Of a stretch of 64,000 nt of DNA, positions 11,858-24,570 are shown piece after piece. The notes beneath the pieces are model-generated. The model saw only the letters and a list, made by a program, of their open reading frames with translations, had not been told where the DNA came from and did not search any database. This DNA comes from Calonectria ilicicola (lineage: Eukaryota > Ascomycota > Sordariomycetes > Hypocreales > Nectriaceae), in contig CP085825.1 of assembly GCA_020809705.1 (NCBI GenBank), positions 3,658,001-3,722,000 of the forward strand, given 5' to 3'. The position numbers were made by a program, and so were the translations under genes. How positions within the stretch are numbered: the stretch's first letter is position 1; every line of letters starts with the position of its first letter.

Positions 11858-14041
11858 TCATCGCCCATTCACCTTTTTGCCATTCACCTTGAGGCGTTCC
11901 TTGCAGTCTTCGCAATACCATTTTGCTATATCTGGTTAGCCACAAACATATCGACTCTAGGATTTGGAAATTGAACTTACTCTTGGAATTTGGTGCAACC
12001 TTGAGGCCGACACATTCCAAATGAAACCACTCTCGTGGACATTCATCTGCATCGCACGCGACCATTTCGCCATAACTGACGCTGTTACAGTAACAGTATG
12101 TTGGCTCATCGGCATCGATATCACCTTCATCCTCATCGCCCTGCATACTACTGTTCGTGTCTTCATCTGCCAACTGAGTAACGATCGCGTGTATGGTAGC
12201 ATTTGTCTTCTTCTGGGTCTTTTTATTGGCCCCAGCGCCTTCTGTGTTTCGGGATGATCGGGACCGGGGCGGTTCTGGGAAGGTTGACAACGCCGGTGTG
12301 GAAGGTTTGCTGGCTCGGCCGCTCTTTGTTGTGACAGGAGGATTTGGAGGCGCCGGAGGCACTGATTCGCTCTTGCGATCATTCTCTTCGGGCTTGGTCT
12401 CCTTTTTGTTTGTTGTTGGTGTGGGAACGACAGGCACATCTGGTCGTTCAACCTCTTTTTTGGGGACTTCGGGTTTGGCTGGAGCAGCCGGTTCCTTTGG
12501 AGGTTTCGTTTCTGGTACAGACCGTGGCGTAGGAATTGCCTGCGGAGTTACATCAGGCGGAGTAACTTGGGTACCGTTTGGTTTGTTGGATGCGGACGAA
12601 GTTGGACGCCCTTTGCCATTTTCTAAATTGGCCGACTGGATAGAATTTTGGCGTGCGCGTGTTGGGGCTGGTATTGGCGCGTTGCCTGGCGCAGGAGACG
12701 CTCGAACGGTAGGCTTAGGCTCTGGAAGCTCGGTGATGACGGGCGAGGTTGTTGCAGAAGGCGGCAAGACCGGGTTGCCATTTTTACTGCGAGACATTAG
12801 TTAGTTACTTTGCTCAGAGATCAATTGACAGCCGGTGCATACCTTTTTTTCGACTGACCACTCCCAGAAGGCAGTGCCTTTCGTTTCTTTGGCCCCTCAG
12901 GTGCGGGTGTGGCTCTAGGGCTTGTAGTTTTCGGCTTCGGTGCTGTGTTTCCAAAGACAGTGCCCATAGCACGATCGGTTGTTGCGCCATTGGTAGGTTT
13001 TTCCACCTTGCGCCTCTTCTGTGGAGGGTTGGCAGTGGTGACAGCGGATGCGGTAGTGATGCCTAGGCCAACATTGCTTGTGTCTGCAGTCTTGCGAGAC
13101 TTTCCGCCTTGCGATTTTTTGCTCTCGGGCTTGTGTCGACCTTCGTGATCATCAAGGTCGGACTCTAGGTGGTGGTTGGCATGGTTGTTGTGGTTTCTCG
13201 AATTTTTCTTGGCTTGGACAGCTTGCTTTCGAGCATCGCTTCGGGCGGCTGCCTCCTCAGCCAAGGCCTGCGCTGCGGCAGAGATAGCTGCGGCGCCATC
13301 CCGACGATTGCGCTCAGCCTGTGAGGACCGTCCCGTACGGTTTTCGGGATACGCCCAATGCGTGCTGCTTCCCCATTTTGTCTCATCGCTGAATTCATTC
13401 TCCAAGTATGGCCAGACATCATCGATGCGGCTAAGCTGACCTTGGAGGGCCTCGTTGGCTGTCGATATGACATGGTTCTTTTCTTCGAGCGATACGAGCA
13501 TCTCTTGGATTTTGATGGCTGTCTGGCGGTACAGGTGCCTGCGAGGTAGGTTGGACGGATCAAAGACCAAATCTTTGTGCGGATGGGAGTCTTTGGAGGA
13601 CGGCGCAGCTTGAGGACCGTTGCTCATGACGTTTCCGCTGGAGCTATTCTGGGCGCTCATCGGCGCGGAGGCCGGGGCATTGCTGCTTGTGGCTTCATTG
13701 TTCGGACGTGGCTCGGGGAGGGGCGCTTTGGCTGCAGCGTCGACGAGCCGGAAGAGCTCAGCTTCGGGGGCAAAGAGTTTGGCGTCAACCTCCTTCAGCA
13801 GAGTGAAGTGTCGCACAAGCTCCTTGGGAAGCGCGGTAATGGCATCTGAAAAGTGCGTGATTGCTGGGAAGATCTCGATGGGTTGGTCGCTGAGAGAGCC
13901 AGGCCCGATCGAGTCTCTGCCGCCGCCAGCAGCGCGACTGAGGTTGGCTGAACTGCGCGGAGGGTTCGTTCGCGTCTGGCGAACGGGCTGTGACCTTCGG
14001 TGCGACGAGGCATCCGCTGCAGACGGCTTGGCCGACTTCAT
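11858..14041 (-). CDS. ING-family PHD-finger protein (histone acetyltransferase/deacetylase complex subunit), 690 aa
   Basis: Chromatin reader of the ING/Yng2/Pho23 family. Exons 14041-12843, 12786-11981 and 11925-11858; the introns (GTATGC...GCAG and GTAAGT...ATAG) rejoin the frame and the second falls inside the PHD finger. The start is the first in-frame ATG; the frame is open upstream but only from a GTG. Residues of about 50-260 form the N-terminal ING helical region ([20 protein letters not shown], then LFRQ-like helices ending in [21 protein letters not shown]), interrupted by a Ser/Asn-rich linker. The middle is basic and Pro/Lys-rich with bipartite NLS-like runs ([17 protein letters not shown]). 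Residues of about 626-678 are a C4HC3 PHD finger: [36 protein letters not shown], with the aromatic residues that bind H3K4me3 in ING proteins. Whether it is Pho23-, Yng1- or Yng2-type is not clear; the long linker is a filamentous-fungal feature. Confidence 0.9.
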
Positions 14042-14872
14042 TGCGGGCGAGGTAAAGGGGTTGGGGTTCAAGGATGGAGGATTCGGTCGAACTGATCGGG
14101 GGGAGTGTGGGACGAAGTGGTTTGAAGGTCGAGACGGGTTTGGCAGAGGGATGAGGCGAGTAACGGTAATATCGGCCTGATAGGGAGAAGAACTAGGACA
14201 TTTTGCGCCGATTACACGATTGGACTGCCAAAAGAGACGCCGATGGTGTGGAGGGGAGGTGGAGGCGAGCACGACGCAGAGGTCAGAAGCAGATGGCTCG
14301 CTTCCACTGGATTTTGGGAAGCGAGTGCTCGACTACCGCGGGAGTGTACGCAGCACCGGCACCCAGAACCAACACACCACATGCGGCCTCAGGCGCCCCC
14401 CAGTTCTGGGCCAATGGCTGCCATTCAGCACCTGTTCTGCACCGCGACAGACCCACACCTCGGAGAAACCAACCTCCCGATCCCGGAGTTTTTTCTTATC
14501 TGATAAGCGTCGCGTAGGCCATCGCGCATTTCGTCATTGGCTATGTGACCAGCTCCAGAAAAACGGTTACGGGGCGCCTCACAGGGCTGATTTCGGGCTC
14601 AGATACTTTTCATCTTCCAGTTCTAAGATTTCTGTTGATACAATTAAAAAGATGAGATCATCCGACAAGTTTGAAGTATACAGTGTTCTTTGAATTACAC
14701 CCCCTACGTAAGATGCCCTCAAAAGGATAGACCTCTGCTACACCTAGTAACCGTTCACGCCGAACGTTAAAAAAAAATAATAAAAATAAAACCAATGAAT
14801 GCCTGTCATCATATATCCGTATGCTTCTCGATTATAACGTCGACAGCGAATATGGGGTATCGTCGCTCCAGA
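14042..14872. other. Intergenic: upstream region of the ING/PHD gene and 3' side of the cis-prenyltransferase gene
   Basis: 831 bp. The open frame running to 14272 in phase with the ING protein starts at GTG, so it is treated as 5' leader. The remainder has no gene-like frame; an A/T-rich stretch near 14700-14800 is compatible with a 3' untranslated region of the minus-strand gene to its right. Confidence 0.6.
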
Positions 14873-16084
14873 TTATTCGGTCATGCGTTGCATCTTTTTG
14901 TTTCGCCCTCCAGATGGCATTTCCTCACGCTCCCGCTGTTTTTGTCGCCACTGCCACTCGAGAAGAATCCAAATAAAATGCTGAAGGTCAAAGTCCGGCC
15001 ATAACGTATCGATGAAAACAATTTGTGTGTCTTCATGACATTGCCAGAGCATAAAGTCACTGAGACGCTCGACACCACTCGTTCGGACGAAAATGTCAAG
15101 GGGAGGATCGTTTGCCGTGTACATGTGCTTATCTAGCGTGTCGACGGTGATGGACTCTGGGTTTGGCAAGCCGAGTAGGCTGGCGGAGCTGTTTCTTGCT
15201 CGAAGGCGTGGCGAAGGGGAATCTGGGTGGAGGGTGGGCGAGGACGAGTTTCCATCATTGTCATCTTTTTCTTCTTCCTCATCAAGACTGACCGAATCTT
15301 CAGGGAGGACATCAGGGATCGTGGGCAAGCCCTCGTGGCCATCCAGTTGTCTGGAGAGAATCTTTTGCCTGATTCTTGAAGGGGAGAAAGGGGTAGTCTT
15401 TGGTGGAGTGGGAGCAAGGAATTCTTGGACGGTTGACTTAATAGCTGTCGTCATCTCAGCTCGCGAGGTGTATGGGAAGCAAATGTTTAACACGGCCCTG
15501 TTGCACGTTAGCGATTTCTTTCTGATTTGCCTTGTTGAACCGTACTGACTTGTTGTTGTGCTTTGTTCGGGCGACTGCCTTATCAACTACTTCCAGAACA
15601 TCGGCTCGAATCATTTCGCGCTGGCCGAGAATCCTTACGCGGGCACCGTATCGATCGAGAATATGACCGTAGTTTGTCAACTGCTCAAGTTTGATCTTGG
15701 CAAGTTGCATGAGGCCCTCGACTTCGTATTTCGGGCGGTTGAAGTTCTCAATGCTGAACGCATAGACGGTGACGACCTTGACGCCGCACTTGTAGCAAAT
15801 TTCCATAATCTATTTCAGAACTGTCAGCGTGTTGCGCAACATGGCATTTCTGCAACACGTACTCTTGCGAGGGCTTCGAATCCGTGATGGTGGCCCTCTA
15901 TAGTTTCCATTCGGTGGCTCCGAGCATATCGCCGGTTTCCATCCATTTCAAAGGACACATGTTGGGGTATGGGCCCCTGCTTGAGCGCGCCGACTAGCAG
16001 CTCGCGGATCTGTCGCACTGCCCATTCTCCAGGCGGAGATTCTAAAACCACTCTTCGGAGCAGAGAAGATATCGCATCGGCCAT
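14873..16084 (-). CDS. rer2: Dehydrodolichyl diphosphate synthase (cis-prenyltransferase, Rer2-like), 368 aa
   Basis: Adds isopentenyl diphosphate in cis to farnesyl diphosphate to make the dolichol backbone for ER glycosylation. Exons 16084-15863, 15809-15550 and 15497-14873, introns GTACGT...ATAG and GTCAGT...ACAG. Motifs in order: [16 protein letters not shown] (catalytic Asp and phosphate-binding Arg), [33 protein letters not shown], and [20 protein letters not shown] with IDTLWPDFD, matching the yeast Rer2 RTSG.RLSDF.LWQ signature. No signal peptide; the enzyme works at the ER membrane with a Nus1 partner not seen here. An acidic, Ser/Pro-rich insertion of about 90 residues (about 188-276, containing [11 protein letters not shown]) splits the conserved core before the RTSG motif. 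Rer2 rather than Srt1 is assumed. Confidence 0.94.
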
Positions 16085-18344
16085 TTTGGTTGGTTGGGAG
16101 TAACGTGGGGTTTCGATCGAAGTTGGGACGGGTTATGGCAAGAAAAAGCGACGTGTCGTCGGTTCGCGGGAGCTGTCACTGGTGGGCTGAGGGCCGGTTG
16201 AATCAAGGAAGAAATGATCGAGAGTCAGAGGCGGGGCTAGCAACACATGATGTGAGGGCTTAAAAGCAAAGAGAAAATGCCAAGAACGAGGGTTATGGTA
16301 GAGGACAGCTGAAGCCACGAATCTTTGGTGGCGGAGTTGGCATCTGATGATGGGATGAATGGGGCTTGTTGAGGCGGCGCTACCTGCTAAGGCCTGTGGA
16401 GGTGAGGGTGGCCTGGTGCAAGAATCGAGTGCCCAGAGCTTTTTGTGCCTTGCTGCACAATCAGGGAGCTCGGCGGCAAGGATGTCCCGGCCAATTAAAA
16501 CGTGGCGTACACCAGAGCATTCATCATCTGTCTCGAAACCGAGGCTTGGATGGCGGAGCCACGGATCACCTTGAATCTGGCATCAACTAGCTATATATCG
16601 GGTAATGGACTGGGCAAGGATCAAAATCCTGGTCGGGATTATTATTGCGTGTTTGTGTGGCTCGATCATCGAATGCTCCCTAGACAAGGTGGCGAAAAAC
16701 CCTGGCATTCGGGTTCATGGCATGTCAAAATCTCCAACAGAGTTGAGTTTTTGCAACATAGTTATATGTAACAATTTTTTTTTTGTAAACAATGACCATG
16801 GATCTGGAGTGTTTGGAATGCTGCGACCTTATGTCGTCGTTTGCATCAAGGGGGGGTGATGTAACCCAGCATTATGCAACTGTTCTCCTTGTAGGTGATG
16901 TTGCTTTTTTGCCCTCCCTCCCAACTCTTCTCAAGTTCGGAATTCAATATTTATTACCTACCCATGCCCTGTGTAGTTGATTTCAGATTGGATTGCGGGA
17001 AGCGTCTCGCCTTTGGCCTGGTTGGCTGGCTGAGCGGATACACACGTGCCAAAGCAACCGTCCCGATGCCAGTCACGATTGTTTCAGTTGCACAGGGGTG
17101 ATGCCCCCAAACTGTGATGGACGGGTAACAGTGGGATGGTTATTTCGAGAGAAGACGAGGCAACACTATTGAGAAAACATAAAAACCATTGACACGGGTG
17201 GTCTTTTAGAGGTCGTTGATATATCATATCATAGCTCAGCGTTCTAATAAAGGGTTAAATGAAGGGGAGCCCTGTTCATAAAATTTCAAAATTTTGCAAG
17301 AGAAAAAAAAAACTAAAAAAAAACTGGATTTTTGCTTTTCCCCCGATCATTTTTGACTTTCTGTCTCGCGGGGATTTATGGCATTCAAAGCTAGAACGCG
17401 CGTGTTCTAGAACTGAACCTTGATTCGATTGATGATGAGGTGGACAAGCTGGAAGATCAAAGACGTCATGAGCGTGGCGGTCGTTGGGGATTTTTAGCGC
17501 ATTCTTGCTGTAGGGCCGTTGCATTTTGTCGGTCCGCGTTGGGCATGCCCGCGCACAGTCAGCAATCACTCACAGGCATGTGAAGCACGATAATGCTGCT
17601 GTAATCACCGTGACACGCTTCGCAGTTCCACACCCTAGCTCATTTTATGGGGGTTGCACGGCGGGACCCCCTTGAGGTCTCGACTTTTAGCTGGACTAGC
17701 TTCCGACTGGCTAGCTGGGAGGAGCTCGGCGAGTACTTAGCGATCATGAGGGACCGTGGGTGATCAGGAGGAGAGCTCTTTTTGTTTGGCTGCGTCCTCC
17801 TGGGGTTGCACTGACTGCAGCATTGCTGCTGCGAGGATTTGGCTTGGCTCAGGTACAGTGTCATACTGCTCTAAACGCGGCGGCCGACGTTGCAGTTGGT
17901 CGCCTCCAGCTTGGGGTTTGGATGGGCACCGCGGGGGCTTATCAGTTGCGACGTAAAACTCTACGTAGAACGCCATGTCAAGCTCCGTCAGGAGCCATGA
18001 CCGGCAGCGGAAGGCGTAACTAAGCTTTGCCCAACTCGTCATACCCACTCAATTCACCATGTCATGCATCCATGGTGTCTCGCCGTCTCCGTGAAGCTCT
18101 TTTCTCCCCCAGTCCCACCTCGGTCGCCCTCTTCTTTTTCCCTTTATCACCTGCTCCCTCCGCCTTCTTTTCCTTTCTTCTCCAGTTCCAAGGGGTAGAG
18201 AGATAGAGAGGCTAGCTCAATTGTTGCTCTCCGACTCTCTGCGTTGCTCGTTGCTCGTTGCTTGTTGCTCGTCGCTTGCCGTCAGCCACAACAATCCTTG
18301 CGGCCCCTCCTTAAGCTACCCCTCGTTGGAATCCGCTTTCAGCC
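16085..18344. other. Shared upstream region of the cis-prenyltransferase and GH63 genes
   Basis: 2.26 kb between divergent starts. Positions 18090-18200 are strongly pyrimidine-rich (runs of CTTCTTTTTCCC), the usual composition just before a fungal transcription start, and 18243-18277 carry a 7-bp tandem repeat. No supported gene: frames here are short and domain-free. Confidence 0.6.
18243..18277 (+). repeat. 7-bp tandem repeat (GTTGCTC units) in the GH63 leader
   Basis: About five imperfect copies of GTTGCTC lie roughly 70-100 bp before the GH63 start codon, probably inside the 5' untranslated region. Confidence 0.8.
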
Positions 18345-21300
18345 ATGGTCATCTTCGACGGCCACGAATTCCTCACCGAGGAGGAGAGACGCCTAAAAGA
18401 GGATCGCGATCGCACGAAGTACTGGAAGAAATGGGGTCCTTACGTTTCTGAGCGCCAATGGGCTACTGGTAAGCTGTGCGTCCCCCCTGTGAGCTCGCAA
18501 CCACTAACGGTCTGCAGTCAGAGAGGATTACAGCCCCGATGGAGACGCTTGGAGCCGTACGTCTGGCCCCAACCCCAACCACGACCCCGCAGTGCTTCGC
18601 AGACTGACTGGTTCGCGCAGACTTCCCCCACGATCACGCCCGGTCCCGAGCATTCAGGTGGGGCGAGGATGGTATTGCTGGCGTCTGCGACACGCATGGA
18701 TGGCAGAACATTGCCTTCAGCTTCTGGAACGAGGAAGAGTGCGAACATAGTGCCTGAAATATTGCCAATTGGTGCTGACTGGTGTAGCGATTTCCTAAAG
18801 GAACGTCTCTTTGGCCTTTCCAACCCCCAGGGCAATCATGGCGAGAGCATCAAGGAAGCCCACTTTCATGTTGACAATACCCCGGTCAGTAGCTAACCCT
18901 GGTCTAGATGTTTTGGTCAGTGCTTGTGCTAATACATGGAATAGACTGTATGAGAACCTCGGCTTGCAGCGAAAGAAAAAAGTGTACTAATTGATGTTAT
19001 AGCACTCCTACATGAAGTTTCTTTACAAATATCCCCAGAAGAAATTCCCATACAAAGACCTGATTGACGAAAACGGCCGCAGAACGAAGCAGGACAATGA
19101 ATATCAGCTGTTGGACACCGGCGTATTCGACGAAGATAGGTATTGGGACATCTTCATCGAGACCGCAAAAGAAACAGATGACCCAGATGACATTCTTTTT
19201 CGAATCACTGCCTGGAATCGAGGCCCTGATCCTGCTCCGTTGCATATCATCCCACAGGTATGGTTTCGCAACACTTGGAGTTGGGGGAGAGAACCAGAAG
19301 ACAAGAAACCTTCAATCAAAATGCACAATGAAACTATGATGTCATCTAATCACTGGAGCCTTGGAGAGCGATATGTCTTATTTTCTCCATCGCCCGGTGT
19401 GGGATCCAGTGGGGATGATGTCATGCCTCAGTTTATGTTCACCGAAAATGATACAAATTTCAAGACCTTGTATAAACAGGAGAACAAGCAGCCATATGTC
19501 AAGGACGCCTTTCACAGGCACATTGTGGATGGCGAAAAAGACGCTGTTAACCCTGCCTTGAAGGGCACAAAGTCCGCTGCCTGGTTCAACTTCAACGAAG
19601 ACGGCGGAGTCAATCCTGGGGAGTGTGCTGGTGAGTTCAATTGGGAAAATGAACTGAAGATTTTCTAACAAGTTGTCATTATAGTTGTCCGATTCCGCTT
19701 TAGCAAAAGAGATGACGAGTATCTCGATGAGGATGAGTTTGATGATGTGATCGAAACTCGTCGAGAAGAAGCCGACGAGTTTTTCCACAGACTTAGCCCC
19801 CTTCCAATTACTGATGACTTAAGGAACGTTCAACGACAAGCTTTTGCAGGGATGATGTGGACAAAACAGCACTATTACTTCGTCTGGGACCATTGGGCTA
19901 ATGGTGACCCGACTATGCCTCCACCACCCGACTCCCGCAAGGGCGTGAGGAACGAGCAATGGAAGCACATGCATTGTGACGATATCCTGTCGATGCCTGA
20001 CTCCTGGGAATATCCATTCTTTGCAGCATGGGACAGTGCATTCCATTGCATCCCATTGTCCATGATCGACCCTGACTTTGCGAAGAAACAACTTGATCTG
20101 TTCACTCGTGAGTGGTACTGTCATCCAAATGGACAGCTTCCTGCGTGAGTAATACTATTCGGGTTCACAACTTAGTAGGAAACTAATTTGATATTTAGAT
20201 ATGAATGGAATTTCGGCGATGTGAACCCACCTGTCCATGCTTGGGCCACGTTCAGGACATTCAAGATTGAAAGGAAGATGTATGGGCGTCAGGATCTCGA
20301 TTTTCTCGAGCGTGTATTCCAGAAACTTCTCCTCAACTTCACTTGGTGGGTAAACCGAAAGGATGCCGACGGAAAAAATGTCTTTGAAGGAGGTTTCCTG
20401 GGCCTGGACAATATTGGATTGTTCAATCGCTCGGAGCCCCTGCCCACGGGAGGTGTGCTTGAGCAAGCAGACAGCACCGGCTGGATGGCATTTTATTGTC
20501 TTTCCATGTTGAATATTGCCCTCGAGCTGGCTAAACACCGCCGCATTTACGAAGACATTGCCTCAAAGTTTTTTGAGCATTTCATCTTCATTAGTGATGC
20601 CATGACTTTCCGAACCGGCTCCAAAGACGAGAAGTCGCTTTGGAATGAGAAAGATGGCTTCTATTATGATGCCATTTCGTGGGGTGGTCCCTGGATCCAA
20701 CAACTTCCCGTCAGATCTCTTGTTGGTTTGATTCCATTATACGCGACCATCACGCTCGAGCCAGAGTTGCTTCACAAGCTGCCATCCTTCAAGAAGAGAG
20801 TGGATTGGTTTATGGAACATCGATGCGACTTGGCCGAGAGGAACATGGCAAGTATCCGAAAACGAGGAAAAGGGAACAGGCTCTTACTCTCCATTGTGAG
20901 CAAGGATAGGCTGGAGCTGATTCTGAAGCGAATGTTGGATGAAGAAGAATTCTTCAGCGACCACGGAATTAGATCCCTGTCCAAGTATCACAAGGAGAAG
21001 CCCTTCTCCATGGAAGTGAACGGACAGACGTTTGCTGTTGGATACGTGCCAGGTGACTCAGACAGTGGGCTGTTTGGCGGAAACAGCAACTGGAGGGGCC
21101 CTATTTGGCTATGTGTCAACTTCCTCTTAGTTGAGTCTCTACAGCGTTTCTTCCTCTTCTATGGACCTGAATTCCAGGTCGAGTGCCCAACTGGAAGCGG
21201 TGATTACATGCACCTCGGCAAGGTTGCTGAAGAAATTCAACACCGCCTGCAGCATTTGTTTGCTCGTACGGATGATGGCCGCCGAAGCATCAACGGAGGT

Positions 21301-21825
21301 GACGACCGCCTTGACTTTGACGAGCACTGGAAGGACTATCTCTGGTTCCACGAGTTCTTTGATGGTGATACAGGTCGAGGTCTTGGTGCTACTCACCAGT
21401 GTGGGTGGACTGGACTGATCGCCCGAATGATCCACGACACTGGGTAAGTTCTTGTTCTTGTGATAATCTGAATGAAATACTGACGCGCATATAGTGTCAA
21501 CTGCCGCCTCCCGCAGACCCCTCGAACGCCCTCTATAGGCATGTCGCATTATTTTGATGAATCAGTCAGCCGCGGCCCCCAGACTAATGGGATGCCTCGT
21601 CTCAGGCGGTCGTCAACTGCCCGTTCAATTGGCGCCAGAAGTGACTTTGATGATGACAACAATTCGGCACACTCAGTCCGATTAGAGGACCCAGAGAGAC
21701 TTAGGCAGCGTGTCATTGCAGATGCTCGTATGCATAACTACGTCTCGGAGCAACTTAACCGGTTACGAGATGAAGATCGCTCAGACAACTACGAGCATGA
21801 CGACGAATTCGAGCCGAAAGCTTAG
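18345..21825 (+). CDS. GH63-type glucosidase, cytosolic bacterial-like form, 1,013 aa
   Basis: Glycoside hydrolase with an (alpha/alpha)6 barrel of the GH63/MGH type; probable alpha-glucosidase, substrate unknown. Exons: 18345-18468, 18518-18556, 18621-18738, 18788-18884, 19003-19630, 19685-20144, 20199-21443, 21495-21825; all junctions are GT-AG and keep frame. The start gives [17 protein letters not shown] with no signal peptide or membrane anchor, unlike ER glucosidase I. N-terminal signatures [36 protein letters not shown] and [17 protein letters not shown] match the bacterial 'glucosidase' family as I remember it. Barrel motifs include [37 protein letters not shown] and [20 protein letters not shown]; acidic residues in the first two regions are candidates for catalysis. 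Exon 8 adds a charged, Ser/Arg-rich tail of about 100 residues that I do not recall from bacterial members. Confidence 0.9.
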
Positions 21826-22977
21826 TTGGTGGTTAAATTGAACATGTATGAATAGTACAACCGAATTGGAGGCAAACTTGGGGGTTGAGCATCTTGAAGC
21901 GAGTCTTGACTATTACCAAAACTGCTTGGATATCATGCATTAAACCGGAGTAGAATCCATAGGCCTAGTACTTGACAAAACACGACGACAATTCATTTTG
22001 CATGACAGCTATGCGACCAGCTGTTGGATACACTTGGTTGGCTTTATTATTTATTTCTCATTGTGCTCTCATCGCCGGGACTTTTGAATATTCCAAGGCT
22101 TAAGGCTAGTGGACGTTGTCTACGCGTAATGTTTTGTTCCCATGCTGTCCTCATTGGATAAGTGTTTCCTTGTCGAACCGATGATTTATTTGTTGATGTT
22201 GGACACATGGAAGTACAGTCGACGGAAACGTTGATTTAGATGAGTGGAAATGACTGCTTGAAGGCTGATTGTGATCAAGAAGGCGAAAAGAGCGCCCAAT
22301 AACAACATTCGTTAGAGGATTGATATCATTACATAGTGCATGGACAACGGTGCCAAGTTCCTGATGTTCCAGCTGGCCGGGAGACCTTAGCCGGCATGTT
22401 GGGGATAGAAACACGAGACACCAAATGCTCACAACTACCTTCATAGCTACTTTATCGCCAAGTCAAAACAACTGCATCCTATTCTGTGAATTATATCTCT
22501 TTATATCTTTTTTATATCCTTGGCCTTGTCGCCCTAACATAAACCTTCATGAAAAAAGTATTCATTTCACTAGGGTGCTGGTTAGTGTCTTATGTTTTCT
22601 CTCCTTCACTTGAACCGGCACTATCTATGCACAAGGTTGACTAGTGCCAGTCCAAATATAGGATATGAGAGGGATTGGTTGGCCTTTTTTGGTCCTTGTT
22701 AGTCAATAAATTCAATGGTTAGAGAAGTCAGCCTTGGCAAATGAAAACATCACCGCGTGGAAACAAATGACTTGGCCTGGGGGGAACTGCATTTATTTTG
22801 CGCGCCCTATGCACACCCTCCTACACTATTCATTCCATCGACACCCCCTGCAGCGGCACAGATACAAGAGTTGGAGCCCAACAGCCGTGTGGGCTGTGGA
22901 TGTGGTGGGCGAGCGGTTGAGACCGTGCCCGCAAAACGAGGCAAGGAGACTAAAGTGGTAATTGTACTATGGATATT
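21826..22977. other. Convergent intergenic region between the GH63 and OSCP genes
   Basis: 1.15 kb containing the 3' untranslated regions of two genes that end toward each other. A/T-rich around 22000-22600. No gene-like frame. Confidence 0.6.
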
Positions 22978-24047
22978 TTACAGAGCATCCGTCAGGAGCT
23001 TGTTCATCTTGGCGATGCGGGAGGAGACGCTGAGGTCGATGGTTCGGTCGCCGATCTCGACGACGAGACCTCCAACGATGTCGGAGTTGACCTAGATTTG
23101 AATTGTTAGAATAACGGTGTTGTCGTCGGGTATTGTGTGCAAGGTGACCGAGATCGAATTCGGGACCGGCAATCGGGAAGGAAACGTACAGTGTTGGTGA
23201 CCTTGAGCTTCTGGCCGGCCTCGATGTAGGAGGACTTGGAGACGGCAGCCTCCAATCGGCTCAGGGTTCGCTTGTCAAGAGGCTAAATATGTTGCGTTAG
23301 CCCATTTCCCCATTACACGTTCCACACCATGGCTGTCATGAAGCCGGGTCCATCCCTCGCTTCTCCCTCGTATATCCGACAATGTCCAAACCAACGTACC
23401 TGGGCGCTGGTGACGGTAAGCTCGACCTCACCGCGGGCGGCGGAGATGATGGCAGCGAACTTCTCGACGATGCCGGGGATGAGGCCAAGACGGTTGTTCT
23501 CAGCGAGGGTGGTCAGGAAGTTCTTGACGGTCTCGTTGCTGGCGCCAGTGTGCTTGGTGAGCTCCTGGACAATGGCGGACTTGTCCTCCTCGCTCAGGGT
23601 AGGGGCGGCGAGGATGGTGACGAGCTTGGGGTCCTTCTCGAGGAGGGCGCCGAGGTTGGCGAGGGCATTGGCGGCAACATCGAGGCTCTGGGTCTTGGCG
23701 GCAGCAGTGTACTAAATTGACGCAAAAAAAAAGGTCAGCGACGGCGACGCAGACATCCATTGGCCCGACACGGCGATCCAGCGAGGTCATGGATGATGCC
23801 AATTGGCATTGAGGCGATGCAAAAAGGCGCCTCGAGGGCGCGGATGTCGGGGGGGAGGACGATTGGGGGTGTTGGGAAGCGTTACCAGAGCCGTAGCATA
23901 GGTGCCATCAACGCCGAAGACGGCAACGGGGGGCTTGACGTCGGCGGTCGCGGCCGCGGCGAAAGTGCGGACGGGGGCGGCGCGGAGGGCGAAAGCTCGC
24001 TGGGGGGCGGCAGCCCGGACGGAGCGAAGGACTTGTCGCGAGAACAT
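22978..24047 (-). CDS. atp5: ATP synthase subunit 5 / OSCP, mitochondrial, 226 aa
   Basis: Oligomycin-sensitivity-conferring protein, the peripheral-stalk subunit that ties F1 to the stator of mitochondrial ATP synthase. Exons 24047-23886, 23711-23400, 23282-23190 and 23091-22978 (54+104+31+38 codons), all introns in phase 0. The N-terminus (MFSRQVLRSVRAAAPQRAFA...VRTFAAAA) is a basic, amphipathic, acid-free mitochondrial presequence. Mature signatures are VFGVDGTYATALYTAAAKTQ, LTTLAENNRLGLIPGIVEKF and the C-terminal SDIVGGLVVEIGDRTIDLSV with SSRIAKMNKLL, all diagnostic for the OSCP/delta family. Length is normal. Confidence 0.97.
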
Positions 24048-24570
24048 GGCGGATGGCGTCGATGGGGAGGGCGGGAAGTTGATGAATTCGGCTGTTCGTA
24101 GAGCTCCGGGTTTTCGATGCTGGAAGTTGTTGCTCTCGGCAATTTTCGGGTGTTGATGCCTGGGCAGGCCAAGGCACCCACAATTTTTTTCTGGGCTGAG
24201 ATTACATAACACCACCATCAACAAGAGACATATGTGAAGCACTTGGACTGAGGAATGTTTTTATCAATCTGTAAAAAAATAAAAAGAGATGTGGAATATT
24301 AGTTCGTTGCCATATCTGCTTTACCCCGTTTCTATTCACTGGGCGACATGCAAAATGGAATGCGGGCTCAATTCTTATGGTTGTCTACTTCCCCTCATTG
24401 CAACGGCAGCTCGAGGTACCCATTTATCCGAGCTCCCCTCCTCGAGCTATTGATCCAATTGTCATTATAACCATCATACAATTATCGTTTCACTGTTCTC
24501 TAACGTCTTGCCTTAACGCCAAAACACCCCTATCCCCTCCCGTCAGTTGATGACGTTTCTATGACTTTGT
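24048..24570. other. Intergenic between the OSCP start and the Mob1 stop
   Basis: 523 bp with the OSCP promoter and leader on the right of its start codon and the Mob1 3' untranslated region. Nothing further seen. Confidence 0.6.

Noticed and set aside
12193..12804. 203-codon frame on the plus strand opposite the ING/PHD gene
   Set aside because: Antisense shadow of the Pro/Ser/Thr-rich linker; Gly/Val/Ser-rich as expected from the complement.
14042..14272. Upstream extension of the ING/PHD frame
   Set aside because: Starts at GTG; the first in-frame ATG is at 14041.
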